A model generated the notes under the pieces. It did no database searches. It saw nothing but the letters and a program-made list of their open reading frames with translations, and was not told where the DNA came from. This document shows positions 1 through 7,442 of a stretch of 33,113 bases of DNA, piece after piece. The first letter of the stretch is position 1. Each line of letters opens with the position of its first letter. Position numbers and translations under genes: made by a program. The stretch comes from Chloroflexota bacterium (GTDB lineage: Bacteria; Chloroflexota; UBA6077; CF-72): positions 1 to 33,113 of the forward strand of contig JAFAOS010000171.1 in assembly GCA_019247515.1 (NCBI GenBank), written 5' to 3'.

Positions 1-522
1 ATCGAGCTGCCGATCTTCGCCGTCGCCATCGCCTGGGGTCTCCTCAGCGTCTGGCGCCGGAACACGTGGTCGCGCGCGTTGCTCGGGGTCGTGGGCGCGC
101 TGGTCGTGCTGGAAGGCGGCGTGGCGCTCGCGCACCTCGAGGCCGCCGCGGCGACCACCACCCCCTATCCGACCTTCGTCGCCGAGGTGCGTCAGTACGT
201 TCCACCCGGCGCGCGCGTGCTCGGACTGCACAGCTACTGGATCGGCTTTCAGGACCACGATTACCGTTCGTTCCTGGTACCCCTCAACTTGGCCGACCTC
301 GGAGTGCCGCTCGATCAGGCGCTGAGCGAAGTCGATCCGGACGTGGTGCTGCTCGACGCGCGCATGCGCGCGTACTTCGACTCGCCGTCGGCCGCCCCTG
401 ACGCGAGCCTGTTGCGTACGTGGCTCGCGCAGCATGACGCGCGGCTCCTGGGCCGCGTCGACGACCCCACATATGGACTGATGGAGGTTTACGCCGTCAG
501 CCGTTTAGCCGATAAACGGTGA
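1..522 (+). CDS. C-terminal part of a membrane protein, probably a GT-C-type glycosyltransferase (5'-truncated)
   Basis: The reading frame is open from base 1, so the start lies outside the window; a TTG at 79 is internal. The first ~45 residues are hydrophobic (the last membrane segments). They are followed by a ~120-residue soluble tail with a pattern like the end of many PMT/ArnT-like glycosyltransferases: a short region beginning VRQYVPPGARVLG, then DPDVVLLDARM, then a final strand near LMEVYAV. Such tails usually sit outside the membrane. The function is inferred from architecture and from the convergent neighbour, which has the same type of tail. The last 26 bases overlap the 3' end of that neighbour. 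No catalytic residues are inside the window, so the family call is weak. Confidence 0.6.
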   Translation: MELPIFAVAIAWGLLSVWRRNTWSRALLGVVGALVVLEGGVALAHLEAAAATTTPYPTFVAEVRQYVPPGARVLGLHSYWIGFQDHDYRSFLVPLNLADLGVPLDQALSEVDPDVVLLDARMRAYFDSPSAAPDASLLRTWLAQHDARLLGRVDDPTYGLMEVYAVSRLADKR

Positions 523-2029
523 TGGTGGGGCCGGGTCGCTCGAGACGATCCAGATTCGTGTATGGACCATAAATCTGGTCGTAGTCGAACGGCGGCTCGA
601 GGTCGCCAGCGTATGGCCGAAACTGGGCGACGATGCTCGCCGCGGCCGCCAGCTCCGTCGGAAAGGTGAGGCGCCGCGCCTCACGTGTCGGATCGATGGC
701 TCGCGCTTCGGCGGTGAAGCTGCTGACGACTAGGTAGTCGATTCCGCGGGCGCGGTAGTCCGCTGGCGTGAGGTCGAACAGCGACCAGTCGTCGGCGACC
801 AGCACTCTTTGCCGGGTGTCCGGCAGCGTGGGTCCGAGCGGCGGCGCGTCGACGGCCAACGTGCTGCCCGCCGGCAGCGTGCTGACGATCCAATCCTGCG
901 CCAGGGTCCGCGTGTCCGGGCGGACCATGAGCTCGTCAAAGCGAACGCTGTCGACCAACGTTGGCAGGCCGACGAGCAGCACGGCCGCCGCGCCGATGAC
1001 GAGTCGCCACCGAAGGAGCAGCTCGAGGACCAGGCTTGCCTCGACGATCAGCGCCGGCAGCGCCGGCAAGGCGAACCGCGCGAAGTACAGCTTCTGGCTG
1101 CCGAGCACCAGCAACATGGCCAGCGGCAGCGTGGCCACGACCAGGCTGCTCGAGCAGTGGCGCGCGAGGCTCCAGCCCATGCCCACACCGGCCAGCGCCA
1201 CCAGCGGCCAGCCGAGACCGATCACCAGCGTGCGCGCGTAGAACGGGTAACCGCCGGATGGGTCGATTCCGTCGTAGCCACCCGCCGCCGACAGGTACAG
1301 GTGCTCGTACACGTCCCCGAGGACGAGGCCGGGTTCCGTCACCAGCGACGGGAAGGCGAGTACGCCCGCGACGGCACCCGCGAGCAGCGCAAAGCCGAGA
1401 TTGCGGGCCCGCCCACGTCCAAGCACGTGCGCCACGAGCAATGGCGCAAGCAGGGCGATTCCGTCGTACTTGGCGGCAAACGCCAGGCCAGCGCATGCGC
1501 CGGCCGCCACATACGCGCGCCGGGAACCACACTGAGCGATGCGTACACACGGGATCAGGCCGAGGGTGACCAGCAGCGTCACGAGCGTGTCGTCTACGCC
1601 GAAGTGGGCATCGCGCACGAGCAAAAATGCCACCGCGCACAGAGCGGCCGCCAGCACTCCCGTGCGACGGCCAGCCACCTGCGTTGCCAGGCCGCCCGCG
1701 GCGAGCACCACGAGCGATCCGAGGACGGCGTTGGTCACCCGCGCCAGGCCGTACAGCAGCGACGGATCGGCACGAAGAGCGTCGACGAATGCCTGGGGCG
1801 AGCGCGCCTGGCCGATCAGTCGCTGGCCGGCGTACGTGCCGGCGTACTCCGCCAGCAACACGTATTTGAACAGCGGCGGATTGGCGAATGTCAGTCCATT
1901 TGGCAGCCCGCGGCCGACCGCCAGCGCTTGCAAAACATACGCGGGCTCATCCGGGTGCAACAGCTCGGGCAAGCCAAAGCCAATACCCCACAATCGCAAG
2001 CCAAGCGCGAGCGCGAAGATCGCCGCCAA
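497..2029 (-). CDS. Membrane glycosyltransferase, GT-C / PMT (GT39-like) family
   Basis: This is a 510-residue polytopic membrane protein. A first helix (residues 3-20) leads into the extracytoplasmic motif HPDEP (residues 25-29); the acidic pair D27-E28 is the hallmark of GT-C enzymes that take a sugar from a polyprenyl-phosphate donor. About ten further hydrophobic segments follow up to residue ~365, then a soluble tail with a PDTRTLAQDWI region and a terminal ITVYRLNG strand. The family transfers sugars to lipids, proteins or glycans on the outer face of the membrane; the acceptor cannot be read from the sequence. The start is TTG at 2029, with no in-frame ATG or GTG just upstream. It lies 44 bases after infA on the same strand and may be co-transcribed with it. 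Its 3' end overlaps the opposite gene by 26 bases. Confidence 0.82.
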   Translation of the reverse strand: MAAIFALALGLRLWGIGFGLPELLHPDEPAYVLQALAVGRGLPNGLTFANPPLFKYVLLAEYAGTYAGQRLIGQARSPQAFVDALRADPSLLYGLARVTNAVLGSLVVLAAGGLATQVAGRRTGVLAAALCAVAFLLVRDAHFGVDDTLVTLLVTLGLIPCVRIAQCGSRRAYVAAGACAGLAFAAKYDGIALLAPLLVAHVLGRGRARNLGFALLAGAVAGVLAFPSLVTEPGLVLGDVYEHLYLSAAGGYDGIDPSGGYPFYARTLVIGLGWPLVALAGVGMGWSLARHCSSSLVVATLPLAMLLVLGSQKLYFARFALPALPALIVEASLVLELLLRWRLVIGAAAVLLVGLPTLVDSVRFDELMVRPDTRTLAQDWIVSTLPAGSTLAVDAPPLGPTLPDTRQRVLVADDWSLFDLTPADYRARGIDYLVVSSFTAEARAIDPTREARRLTFPTELAAAASIVAQFRPYAGDLEPPFDYDQIYGPYTNLDRLERPGPTITVYRLNG

Positions 2030-2073
2030 TGCCGCCCGTGCCGCGGCGGCGCGGACCTCAGGATGTGGACGCG

Positions 2074-2292
2074 TTAGCGATATCGATAACTGATGCGGCC
2101 CCGCGTTAGATCGTACGGGCTCATCTCGACTCGGACACGATCGCCCAGCAAGATGCGAATGCGGAACTTGCGCATCTTGCCGCCCGTATACGCCAGAAGC
2201 TCGTGCCCATTGTCGAGCTTGACCTTGAATTGCGTATTGGGCAAGGCGTCGACGACCGTCCCATCCATTTCGATCGCGTCATTTTTCGGCAA
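2074..2292 (-). CDS. infA: Translation initiation factor IF-1
   Basis: The protein has 72 residues, the normal IF-1 length, and is a single S1-like OB fold. Recognisable blocks are [19 protein letters not shown] at the N-terminus, the central [21 protein letters not shown], the [18 protein letters not shown] block and the C-terminal [13 protein letters not shown]-1 binds the 30S A site during initiation. In many bacteria infA lies in the ribosomal-protein operon near rpmJ and rpsM. Here it stands between a zinc-ribbon gene (70 bases upstream) and a glycosyltransferase (44 bases downstream), so it is detached from the ribosomal cluster. Confidence 0.97.
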   Translation of the reverse strand: MPKNDAIEMDGTVVDALPNTQFKVKLDNGHELLAYTGGKMRKFRIRILLGDRVRVEMSPYDLTRGRISYRYR

Positions 2293-2361
2293 CGCGTCAA
2301 TTTTATCGCTTGCCGCGCGGTACCGGGCTGCCTTTCCCCAGACCCGATTCGAAGACCGCGG

Positions 2362-2715
2362 CTATCGATAGCTCCCGCGCGCCGAGCGACTGGAGCCACG
2401 CTGAGTCTCGAAACAGTCCGAGCAATACACCGGCTTGTCACCCCGTGGCTGGAACGGGACGCGTGCTTCGCCGTTGCAGCTGGCGCAGGTCGTCACGAAC
2501 ATTTCCCGGCGCGGCGCCGGTGCGTAGCCGCTCGGGGCATAGCTGGTCGGACCGAAAGAATTGGATCGCTCCGCCTTACGCGCCGCGCGGCAGGAAGGAC
2601 AGCGGCCAGGCGGATTGTCAAAGCCACGACTTGCGTAGAACTCCTGCTCGCCGCTCGTGAAGACGAACGTCGCATTGCAATCGCGGCATGTGAGCGTCTT
2701 GTCTGCGTACTGCAC
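2362..2715 (-). CDS. Zinc-ribbon domain protein with CxxC-x17-CxxC C-terminal motif
   Basis: The protein has 117 residues and two zinc-binding units. The N-terminal one (YADKTLTCRDCNATFVF ... GRCPSCRAARK) resembles the short 'probable zinc-ribbon' domain. The C-terminal one, with CASC near residue 82 and CSDC about 20 residues later, matches the CxxC-x17-CxxC type. The linker is rich in Ser, Tyr, Pro and Gly, and the tail is Ser/Arg-rich. I place the start at GTG 2715 because it has a good Shine-Dalgarno (GGGAG, 5 bases before) and because family members begin at the YADKTL block. A longer frame reaches 2907 but its extra 64 residues look like non-coding leader. The role is unknown; nucleic-acid or ribosome association is a guess supported only by the ribbon type and the infA neighbour. 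Confidence 0.82.
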   Translation of the reverse strand: MQYADKTLTCRDCNATFVFTSGEQEFYASRGFDNPPGRCPSCRAARKAERSNSFGPTSYAPSGYAPAPRREMFVTTCASCNGEARVPFQPRGDKPVYCSDCFETQRGSSRSARGSYR

Positions 2716-3059
2716 GCCGACTCCCGGAAAAAGGAAGTGGTGGAAGTAATCGCTAGTCGAATCTGTTGCGTCGGCGCGCCGCGGTTGACCGTCGTGACGA
2801 TAGTGGCCCGTCGTGGCCAAATCGAAAGGGTTCCCCGCGTCGCTCCAAAGAACCGATCCTCGTAAGCTCAGTTTCCAGCCACGCGCCAGTATACGGGCCC
2901 TCGTCAAGCCCTGCTTAAGCGCATTGTTCAGTCGGTTCTTAGCTAAACGCTTTGCGGTTTTTAACTAAACTCGTGAAACCGAACCGTTGGGCGCGCTCTT
3001 TGCTCGACGCTCGTTCACGAGGAAGCTGCTCGGCGCGCGTGTGCTAGTTTGAAGTCCGA
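2716..3059. promoter_or_regulatory. Divergent intergenic region with a direct-repeat pair
   Basis: These 344 bases contain no convincing gene. Their AT content is clearly higher than the surroundings at 2915-2990. Two near-identical decamers, TTAGCTAAAC (2939-2948) and TTAACTAAAC (2961-2970), lie in direct orientation 22 bases apart, about two helical turns. Arms CGGTTC (2933-2938) and GAACCG (2981-2986) flank them in inverted orientation. On the minus strand TATACT (complement of 2888-2893) is a fair -10 box for the zinc-ribbon gene and would give it a leader of about 165 bases. The other edge holds the TAGTTT box of the gene at 3060. Confidence 0.5.
3045..3050 (+). promoter_or_regulatory. 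TANNNT -10 box of a probable leaderless promoter
   Basis: TAGTTT ends 9 bases before the ATG at 3060. No Shine-Dalgarno is visible, so the transcript probably starts at or next to the start codon. Confidence 0.5.
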
Positions 3060-3731
3060 ATGTGCCTTCGACCTCTGACGGCCGCCACTACCATCGGCGT
3101 GCTCGTGGCGCTGCTGGTGGCGCCGGCCTCGGCGCTGGCTCACGAGCGGCGCACCATTGCCGGCGGCAAATACGAGGTCGTGGTGGGCTGGGACACCGAA
3201 CCGGCATTCGTCAATGAACGTAATGCTGCCGGCATCCGCATCTCGAAGGCAGGCACCAACCCCGCAGAGCCAGTGACGGGCGCCGAACAGACGCTGCAGT
3301 TGCAGATTCGCCAGGGGGCCCAGACCCAGCAATTTCCGCTACGCGCCGTCTTCGGTCAACCTGGCTACTACGTGGCCGACATCGTCCCGACTCGCGCCGG
3401 CGACTACGTCTGGGTCTTCAGCGGCACGCTCGGCGCCGATCCGATCAACGAAACCTTCGATTCCGCTGATGGCAAGTTCGACGCGGTGACCGCCGCCAAC
3501 GGAATCGAGTTTCCGATCGCCGCGCCCGATCCGGACCAGGTGAATGCCCAGCTGCAGGCGGCCGAAGCGAGCACCCAGCGCGCGCTCACCGTCGCGTACA
3601 TTGGCGTTGCCCTGGGGGTGCTGGGCTGCATTCTGGCCGTGCTGGCGTGGGTGACACGTCCGCGGCATCGCACGAGCGTTCTGTCGACTCGTGACGCCGC
3701 TGTTAGGCGCGCGCCCGGAGCGGGTCTGTAG
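3060..3731 (+). CDS. Exported protein with Ig-like (YtkA/CopC-like) domain and C-terminal membrane anchor
   Basis: The 223 residues start with a signal peptide (hydrophobic residues ~7-25, cleavage likely after ALAHE). Next is a β-rich domain (~28-160) containing KYEVVVGWDTEPAFVNE, then FPLRAVFGQPGYYVADIVPTRAG and DYVWVFSGTLG, the pattern of small extracytoplasmic Ig-like domains such as YtkA/CopC. A single membrane helix follows (~178-200), then a short basic tail. The product should be anchored in the membrane with its domain outside. The role is unknown; copper or periplasmic redox links are common for the fold, but I see no clear metal-binding His/Met cluster apart from one His just after the signal peptide. 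A LysM hydrolase gene follows after 22 bases. Confidence 0.75.
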   Translation: MCLRPLTAATTIGVLVALLVAPASALAHERRTIAGGKYEVVVGWDTEPAFVNERNAAGIRISKAGTNPAEPVTGAEQTLQLQIRQGAQTQQFPLRAVFGQPGYYVADIVPTRAGDYVWVFSGTLGADPINETFDSADGKFDAVTAANGIEFPIAAPDPDQVNAQLQAAEASTQRALTVAYIGVALGVLGCILAVLAWVTRPRHRTSVLSTRDAAVRRAPGAGL

Positions 3732-3739
3732 TCGAAGTC

Positions 3740-3745
3740 TAGACT
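3740..3745 (+). promoter_or_regulatory. TANNNT -10 box of a probable leaderless promoter
   Basis: TAGACT ends 8 bases before ATG 3754. It supports that ATG as the start over the upstream in-frame codon at 3691, which lies inside the previous gene. Confidence 0.5.
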
Positions 3746-3753
3746 CGGCAACA

Positions 3754-5307
3754 ATGCCGCGTTTTTCAAGGGCGTCGCTGGGCCTCGCCACCGTGGCGGT
3801 GTGCGTCTTGCTCGCACCGGTGGCGGTCCGCGCCGAAGCCAGCCCGACCAACGTGCACGTCGTCCAGGCGGGTGACACCCTGCTCCAGATTGCACTGGAT
3901 GCAGGCACCGATACCGGCACCATCGTTGCCCTGAACGGCCTCGACGATCCCAACCTTTTGAGTGTTGGCCAGACACTCAAGCTTCCCGCGCGCGCCGCGG
4001 CGATGACCGCTGGAACGTCGGCGGGGGCCAGCGCGCCGCCAGCGTCGGCCGCGACGCCAGCAACTGCGTCGAGCTACACGATTGCCAGCGGCGACACGCT
4101 GTGGGACATCGCCCAGCATTTCGGCACCACGTCGGACGCCATCGTCCAGCTCAACCACCTGGGCGACGCGGACCACGTGAGCGTTGGCACCGTGTTGAGC
4201 ATCCCCGCGGGCGGCTCGTCACATGCGAGTTCGACTCAGGCTCCGGCAGCCACGGCAGGCTCGGCTTCCGCGGCCGCCACCTCGACGTCGAACTCGGCCA
4301 CGGCGAGCGCCGCGAGTGGCACCAGCAGCACCTCGAATGCGCAGAAGCGCAGCGTGATGGTCCCGTATACGGTCCAGCCGGGTGAGACGCTGGTGGAGAT
4401 CGCCAGGCGCTACAACGTGCGGCCCGACGCCATCGTGCAGGCGACCAACCTGGGCGACGCCAACAAGATCGTCGTCGGCTCGGTGCTCGAAATCCCGGTG
4501 GCGGCCAGAGAACACGTGGTGAGCGACGGCGAGACGCTGCGCGACATCGCTTCGAGCGAGAAAGTCGACCTCGGGTCGTTGATCGACCTGAACCAGATCG
4601 ACGACCCGTCGATGATTCACGTGGGCCAGGTGGTGCTGCTGCCGGTGGCGGCAACTCAAGCCAACACCAGACCGACACCGGCGGCAACGCCGGCGACGGC
4701 CCAGACCCAGGCCGATGCGCCGGGTCAGGCTGCCGCATCGGTGCCCGCTCAGTCGGCGACGCCGCAAGCCGGGAGCGCGCAGGCCGCGGCGGCATCGACG
4801 GCGGGCAGCTCCACGCCGACATCGCCCGCGCCATCCGCGACGCCGGCTGCCTCGGTATCGCCAAAGCCGGCCCCGACGCCGTCCCCTGCGCCCAAGCCGG
4901 CCGCGCCCGTCAAAACCGTGGCTGTGTCACCCGGCGCGCCGAGTGAGGGACTCGCCGCCGCGGCCGTCAAGCTGCTCGGCGACCCATATGTGTGGGGTGG
5001 CTCGACGCCGAGCGGCTTCGACTGCTCTGGGTTCGTCTGGTACGTCGCGCGCCAGTTGAACAAGCAGGTCAGTCGTGGGATGCTCGGCCAGTACAACAGC
5101 GGCTCGCACCCCTCGCGCGACGATCTCAAGCCCGGCGACCTGGTGTTTTTCCAGAACACGTGGGCGCCCGGTCTGAGCCACAACGGCGTCTACATCGGCG
5201 ACAGCAAGTTCGTGAATGCCGCCGACGAGGCCTCGGGGGTCACGATCTCGAACCTGAACAGCGCGTACTGGTCGGCTCACTGGTTCGGCGCGACGCGCTT
5301 GCCGTAA
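3754..5307 (+). CDS. Secreted peptidoglycan hydrolase: four LysM repeats and NlpC/P60 peptidase
   Basis: The protein has 517 residues. It has a signal peptide (~residues 8-28). Four LysM repeats begin near residues 34, 107, 204 and 253, each with the GDTL/GETL turn and a closing VG..L.(I/L)P strand. A ~95-residue Ala/Pro/Thr/Ser linker follows (about 300-395), then an NlpC/P60 domain (about 398-517). The catalytic Cys is C424 (FDCSG) and the His is H476 (SHNGVYIG). The third polar position appears to be N488, where many family members have His. LysM binds glycan GlcNAc and NlpC/P60 cuts peptide stems, so the enzyme probably remodels the cell wall or helps daughter-cell separation. The start at ATG 3754 is supported by the -10 box just before it and by the signal peptide. 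Confidence 0.93.
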   Translation: MPRFSRASLGLATVAVCVLLAPVAVRAEASPTNVHVVQAGDTLLQIALDAGTDTGTIVALNGLDDPNLLSVGQTLKLPARAAAMTAGTSAGASAPPASAATPATASSYTIASGDTLWDIAQHFGTTSDAIVQLNHLGDADHVSVGTVLSIPAGGSSHASSTQAPAATAGSASAAATSTSNSATASAASGTSSTSNAQKRSVMVPYTVQPGETLVEIARRYNVRPDAIVQATNLGDANKIVVGSVLEIPVAAREHVVSDGETLRDIASSEKVDLGSLIDLNQIDDPSMIHVGQVVLLPVAATQANTRPTPAATPATAQTQADAPGQAAASVPAQSATPQAGSAQAAAASTAGSSTPTSPAPSATPAASVSPKPAPTPSPAPKPAAPVKTVAVSPGAPSEGLAAAAVKLLGDPYVWGGSTPSGFDCSGFVWYVARQLNKQVSRGMLGQYNSGSHPSRDDLKPGDLVFFQNTWAPGLSHNGVYIGDSKFVNAADEASGVTISNLNSAYWSAHWFGATRLP

Positions 5308-5356
5308 ATGCCGTAAAGACCGCGGCTCGCGACTCGGGCGCCCCAGGCGTCTATGG

Positions 5357-6007
5357 ATGGGCATGTCCGCGCCGGTGATCGTCGTGTTCGACCTCGACAA
5401 CACGCTGGTCCACTCGCGGATCGACTTCCTCGGCATCCGCGCCGCGATCATCGACCGCCTGGTCCAGGCTGGTGCCCTGGCCCAGCCGCCGGCCGATCCG
5501 CGCAGTCGCGCGATCCCGGAGTGGCTCGACCTGGCCGCCGCGCACGACCCGCGGCTGGCGGCCGAGCTGTGGCAGGTGGTCGACCGCTTCGAACGCGAGG
5601 GCATGCTGCACGGCAGCGTCGAAGCGGACGCGCGCCCGACGCTCGACCGACTGCGCGCCGCCGGACTGCGCCTGGCCGTGCTGACCAACAACTCGGTCGG
5701 CTCGGCCGAGGCGGCGCTCGACCGCTTCGAACTGCGCGCGCCATTCGATTTGGTCCTGGCGCGCGAGCGGGTCACCGCGCTGAAACCCGCCGGCGACGGC
5801 GTCGCGTTGGCGCACAGCACACTTGGCCGCGGCCAGACCTACGTCGTCGGTGACGCTTACCTGGACGGACTGGCGGCCGAACGCGCCGGGGTCGGCGCGA
5901 GGTTCATCGGCTTCCGTACCGACGCCACCGACCTGGCTATCCGCCGCGTCACACCCTGGGCTGTGGTCCGGACGTTGGGTGAGCTACCAACCCTCCTGGA
6001 CGCCTGA
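5357..6007 (+). CDS. HAD-superfamily hydrolase (phosphoglycolate phosphatase-like)
   Basis: The 216 residues hold all four HAD motifs: motif I FDLDNTL with D12 and D14, motif II T110 in VLTNN, motif III K143 in ALKP, and motif IV VGDAYLDGLAA with D166 and D170. A helical cap lies between motifs I and II (~residues 20-90). The closest well-known relatives are phosphoglycolate phosphatase/Gph-type enzymes, but the substrate cannot be deduced. ATG 5357 and ATG 5363 are both possible starts, differing by two residues. It follows the LysM-NlpC gene by 49 bases and is convergent with ssb. A hairpin lies between the two. Confidence 0.88.
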   Translation: MGMSAPVIVVFDLDNTLVHSRIDFLGIRAAIIDRLVQAGALAQPPADPRSRAIPEWLDLAAAHDPRLAAELWQVVDRFEREGMLHGSVEADARPTLDRLRAAGLRLAVLTNNSVGSAEAALDRFELRAPFDLVLARERVTALKPAGDGVALAHSTLGRGQTYVVGDAYLDGLAAERAGVGARFIGFRTDATDLAIRRVTPWAVVRTLGELPTLLDA

Positions 6008-6028
6008 ACCCCAATTCGGATTTCTGCT

Positions 6029-6052
6029 CACCCCAAAGGGTGCGGCATTTTA
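6029..6052. terminator. Terminator-like hairpin between convergent genes
   Basis: CACCC (6029-6033) pairs with GGGTG (6038-6042). A short T-rich run (ATTTT, 6047-6051) follows on the plus strand and overlaps the ssb stop codon. The stem is short, so the call is tentative. Confidence 0.4.
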
Positions 6053-6574
6053 AAAAGGCAGGTCTTCCAGGTCCTCCGCCGAGCCGCCCGAGCCGCCGCT
6101 GTCACCGCGCGGCGGGCGACCGCGCCCGTTCGGCGCCTGCGAGCGAGCGTTGGCGCCGGCCCCACCCCTGTCCAGGCTCGAAACCCCCGCCAGCGCCGGC
6201 TCGCCCGCCGCCTCGACGTCCGCATCGGGCCCATCCAGGTCGGCGGCGAAGCTGCGCGGCGTCGACGCGCTCTGCACCTCGTCCGCCCACACGTCGAAGC
6301 TGACGCGCGGTTCGCCCTCTTTGCTCTGATAGTGGCCGATATCCAGCCTGCCGAGCACCAGCACGCGGTTACCCTTGCCCAACCGCTGGGCGTACTCCAG
6401 TTGTCTGCCCGAGACCTTCACGCGGAACCATTCGGTGGTTTCCTGCCGCTCGCGGTCCGGGCCCAGGCGGACCTGGTTGACCGCGACCGAGAACTGCGCG
6501 AACTGGGTGCCCTTTTGCGTGAAGCGCACCTCGGGGTCCCCGCCCAGGTTGCCCAGCAACGTCACTCGCAACAT
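6050..6574 (-). CDS. ssb: Single-stranded DNA-binding protein SSB
   Basis: The protein has 174 residues. The N-terminal OB fold (~1-110) starts MLRVTLLGNLGGDPEVRFTQ and includes FSVAVN, TEWFRVKVSGRQ, the GKGNRVLVLGRLDI block and a VWADEVQ strand. The rest is a disordered Gly/Ala/Arg/Asp-rich tail ending in the acidic tip EDLEDLPF, the conserved peptide that recruits replication and repair proteins. It coats single-stranded DNA in replication, recombination and repair. It has a leader with Shine-Dalgarno GAGGAG and a promoter containing an SOS-type operator, so DNA damage probably induces it. It is divergent from the acyltransferase gene. Confidence 0.96.
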   Translation of the reverse strand: MLRVTLLGNLGGDPEVRFTQKGTQFAQFSVAVNQVRLGPDRERQETTEWFRVKVSGRQLEYAQRLGKGNRVLVLGRLDIGHYQSKEGEPRVSFDVWADEVQSASTPRSFAADLDGPDADVEAAGEPALAGVSSLDRGGAGANARSQAPNGRGRPPRGDSGGSGGSAEDLEDLPF

Positions 6575-6640
6575 CTACTCATCACTCCTCGTTCTTCTTG
6601 CGCTGGGGCGGCGCCGCGGGCCGGCGTCGCTTACCCCAAC

Positions 6641-6669
6641 ACTGTAGAACACTCGTTCTCTAAATGCAA
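6641..6669 (-). promoter_or_regulatory. ssb promoter (-35 and -10)
   Basis: On the minus strand TTGCAT (complement of 6664-6669) and TACAGT (complement of 6641-6646) are separated by exactly 17 bases. The expected transcript start is near 6634, giving a leader of about 60 bases. The spacer contains the SOS box, so a bound repressor would block polymerase. Confidence 0.6.
6646..6659. promoter_or_regulatory. LexA (SOS) box 1, AGAAC-N4-GTTCT
   Basis: AGAACACTCGTTCT is a perfect 5-4-5 inverted repeat containing GAAC-N4-GTTC, the core of the Gram-positive-type LexA operator. It lies between the -35 and -10 of ssb, a gene under SOS control in many bacteria. Confidence 0.7.
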
Positions 6670-6680
6670 CAATTGTTCTA
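6667..6680. promoter_or_regulatory. Possible second, imperfect LexA box
   Basis: CAAC-AATT-GTTC followed by TA matches GAAC-N4-GTTC at 7 of 8 positions and contains the palindrome AACAATTGTT. It begins 20 bases (two helical turns) after the first box. It overlaps TTCTACTGTTAAGAT, where a -10 for the plus-strand acyltransferase could lie. Confidence 0.4.
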
Positions 6681-6703
6681 CTGTTAAGATCGGGCGCGTC
6701 AGC

Positions 6704-7378
6704 ATGTCTCGACGGACAGCGCCGCTGGTCGCCGCCCCTTCCGCGTCGCCGGCTCCGGCGCGTCTCCCGCTCGACCGACGCCTGATCAAGGGCTTCCTGT
6801 CGCTGTACATGCGGCCCTACCACCAGCTGGAGCTCGTCGGCGCCGAGCACATCCCGCCGCGTGGTCCGATCCTCGTCGTTCTGAACCACGCCAGCCTGCT
6901 CGACGTGCCCGCGTTGATGGTGCTCGACCCGTTTCCTGACACGGCCACCGTCGTCAAAGTCGAGATGTTCCGCATGCCGGTCGTCGGCTGGTTTCTGCGG
7001 CGGTGGGGCGCCATTCCTGTCGAGCGCGACGGGCGCGATTCCAGCGGTATTCGACGCATGCTCGGCGTCTTGCGAGCAGGCGGCGCGCTGGCGGTCGCCG
7101 CCGAAGGCACCCGCACGCGGAGCGGCCACCTCGAGGCGATCAACCCCGTCTTTGCGCGCATCGCCGCCAGCGCCGATGTCCCGATCCTGCCCGTCGGCAT
7201 CGGCGGTTCTTACGCCGCGCTGCCGGCCGGCGCCTTCGTGCCGCGACCCGTCAAGATCCTCGTACGCGTCGGCCCGGTGTTTCGACTCGAGCGCGGCACC
7301 GACGCCGACGCGGCCGCGCGCCGCATTCGGTCCGAGATCGCCCGACTGCTGCCGCCCGAGATGCAGCCGCTCGACTGA
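6704..7378 (+). CDS. 1-acyl-sn-glycerol-3-phosphate acyltransferase-like (PlsC family)
   Basis: The 224 residues contain the acyltransferase motifs: NHASLLD (N61-H62...D67, the catalytic HX4D), VERDGRDSS near 107 and the substrate-binding EGTRTRSG (E134-G141), followed by a VPILPVGIGGS strand near 163. The enzyme class moves an acyl chain to the 2-position of lysophosphatidic acid in membrane phospholipid synthesis. Exact acyl specificity is not visible, and related PlsC-like proteins act on other lipids. The start ATG 6704 was chosen because the frame upstream overlaps the ssb promoter and its translation is not family-like. Divergent transcription from the ssb region means the tandem SOS-like boxes could also affect this gene. 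Confidence 0.88.
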   Translation: MSRRTAPLVAAPSASPAPARLPLDRRLIKGFLSLYMRPYHQLELVGAEHIPPRGPILVVLNHASLLDVPALMVLDPFPDTATVVKVEMFRMPVVGWFLRRWGAIPVERDGRDSSGIRRMLGVLRAGGALAVAAEGTRTRSGHLEAINPVFARIAASADVPILPVGIGGSYAALPAGAFVPRPVKILVRVGPVFRLERGTDADAAARRIRSEIARLLPPEMQPLD

Positions 7379-7442
7379 CCGTCTATCTCAAGCCCATCTC
7401 GAACTGGCGCCCAATGCTGGCCCAACTGGCCGGCTGACTGGC

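Noticed and set aside
809..2077. Long open frame (422 codons) on the plus strand opposite the glycosyltransferase
   Set aside because: It is antisense to a gene with clear membrane helices and a GT-C motif. Its translation is rich in Arg, Gln and His, with no recognisable domain, as expected for a shadow frame in GC-rich DNA.
2716..2907. N-terminal extension of the zinc-ribbon protein by 64 residues
   Set aside because: The extension lacks family similarity, overlaps a candidate TATACT promoter, and GTG 2715 has a good ribosome-binding site.
3740..4400. Ala/Ser/Thr/Pro-rich segments of the LysM protein as DNA repeats
   Set aside because: The low complexity is at the protein level, typical of linkers between LysM domains. 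No tidy DNA repeat unit is present.
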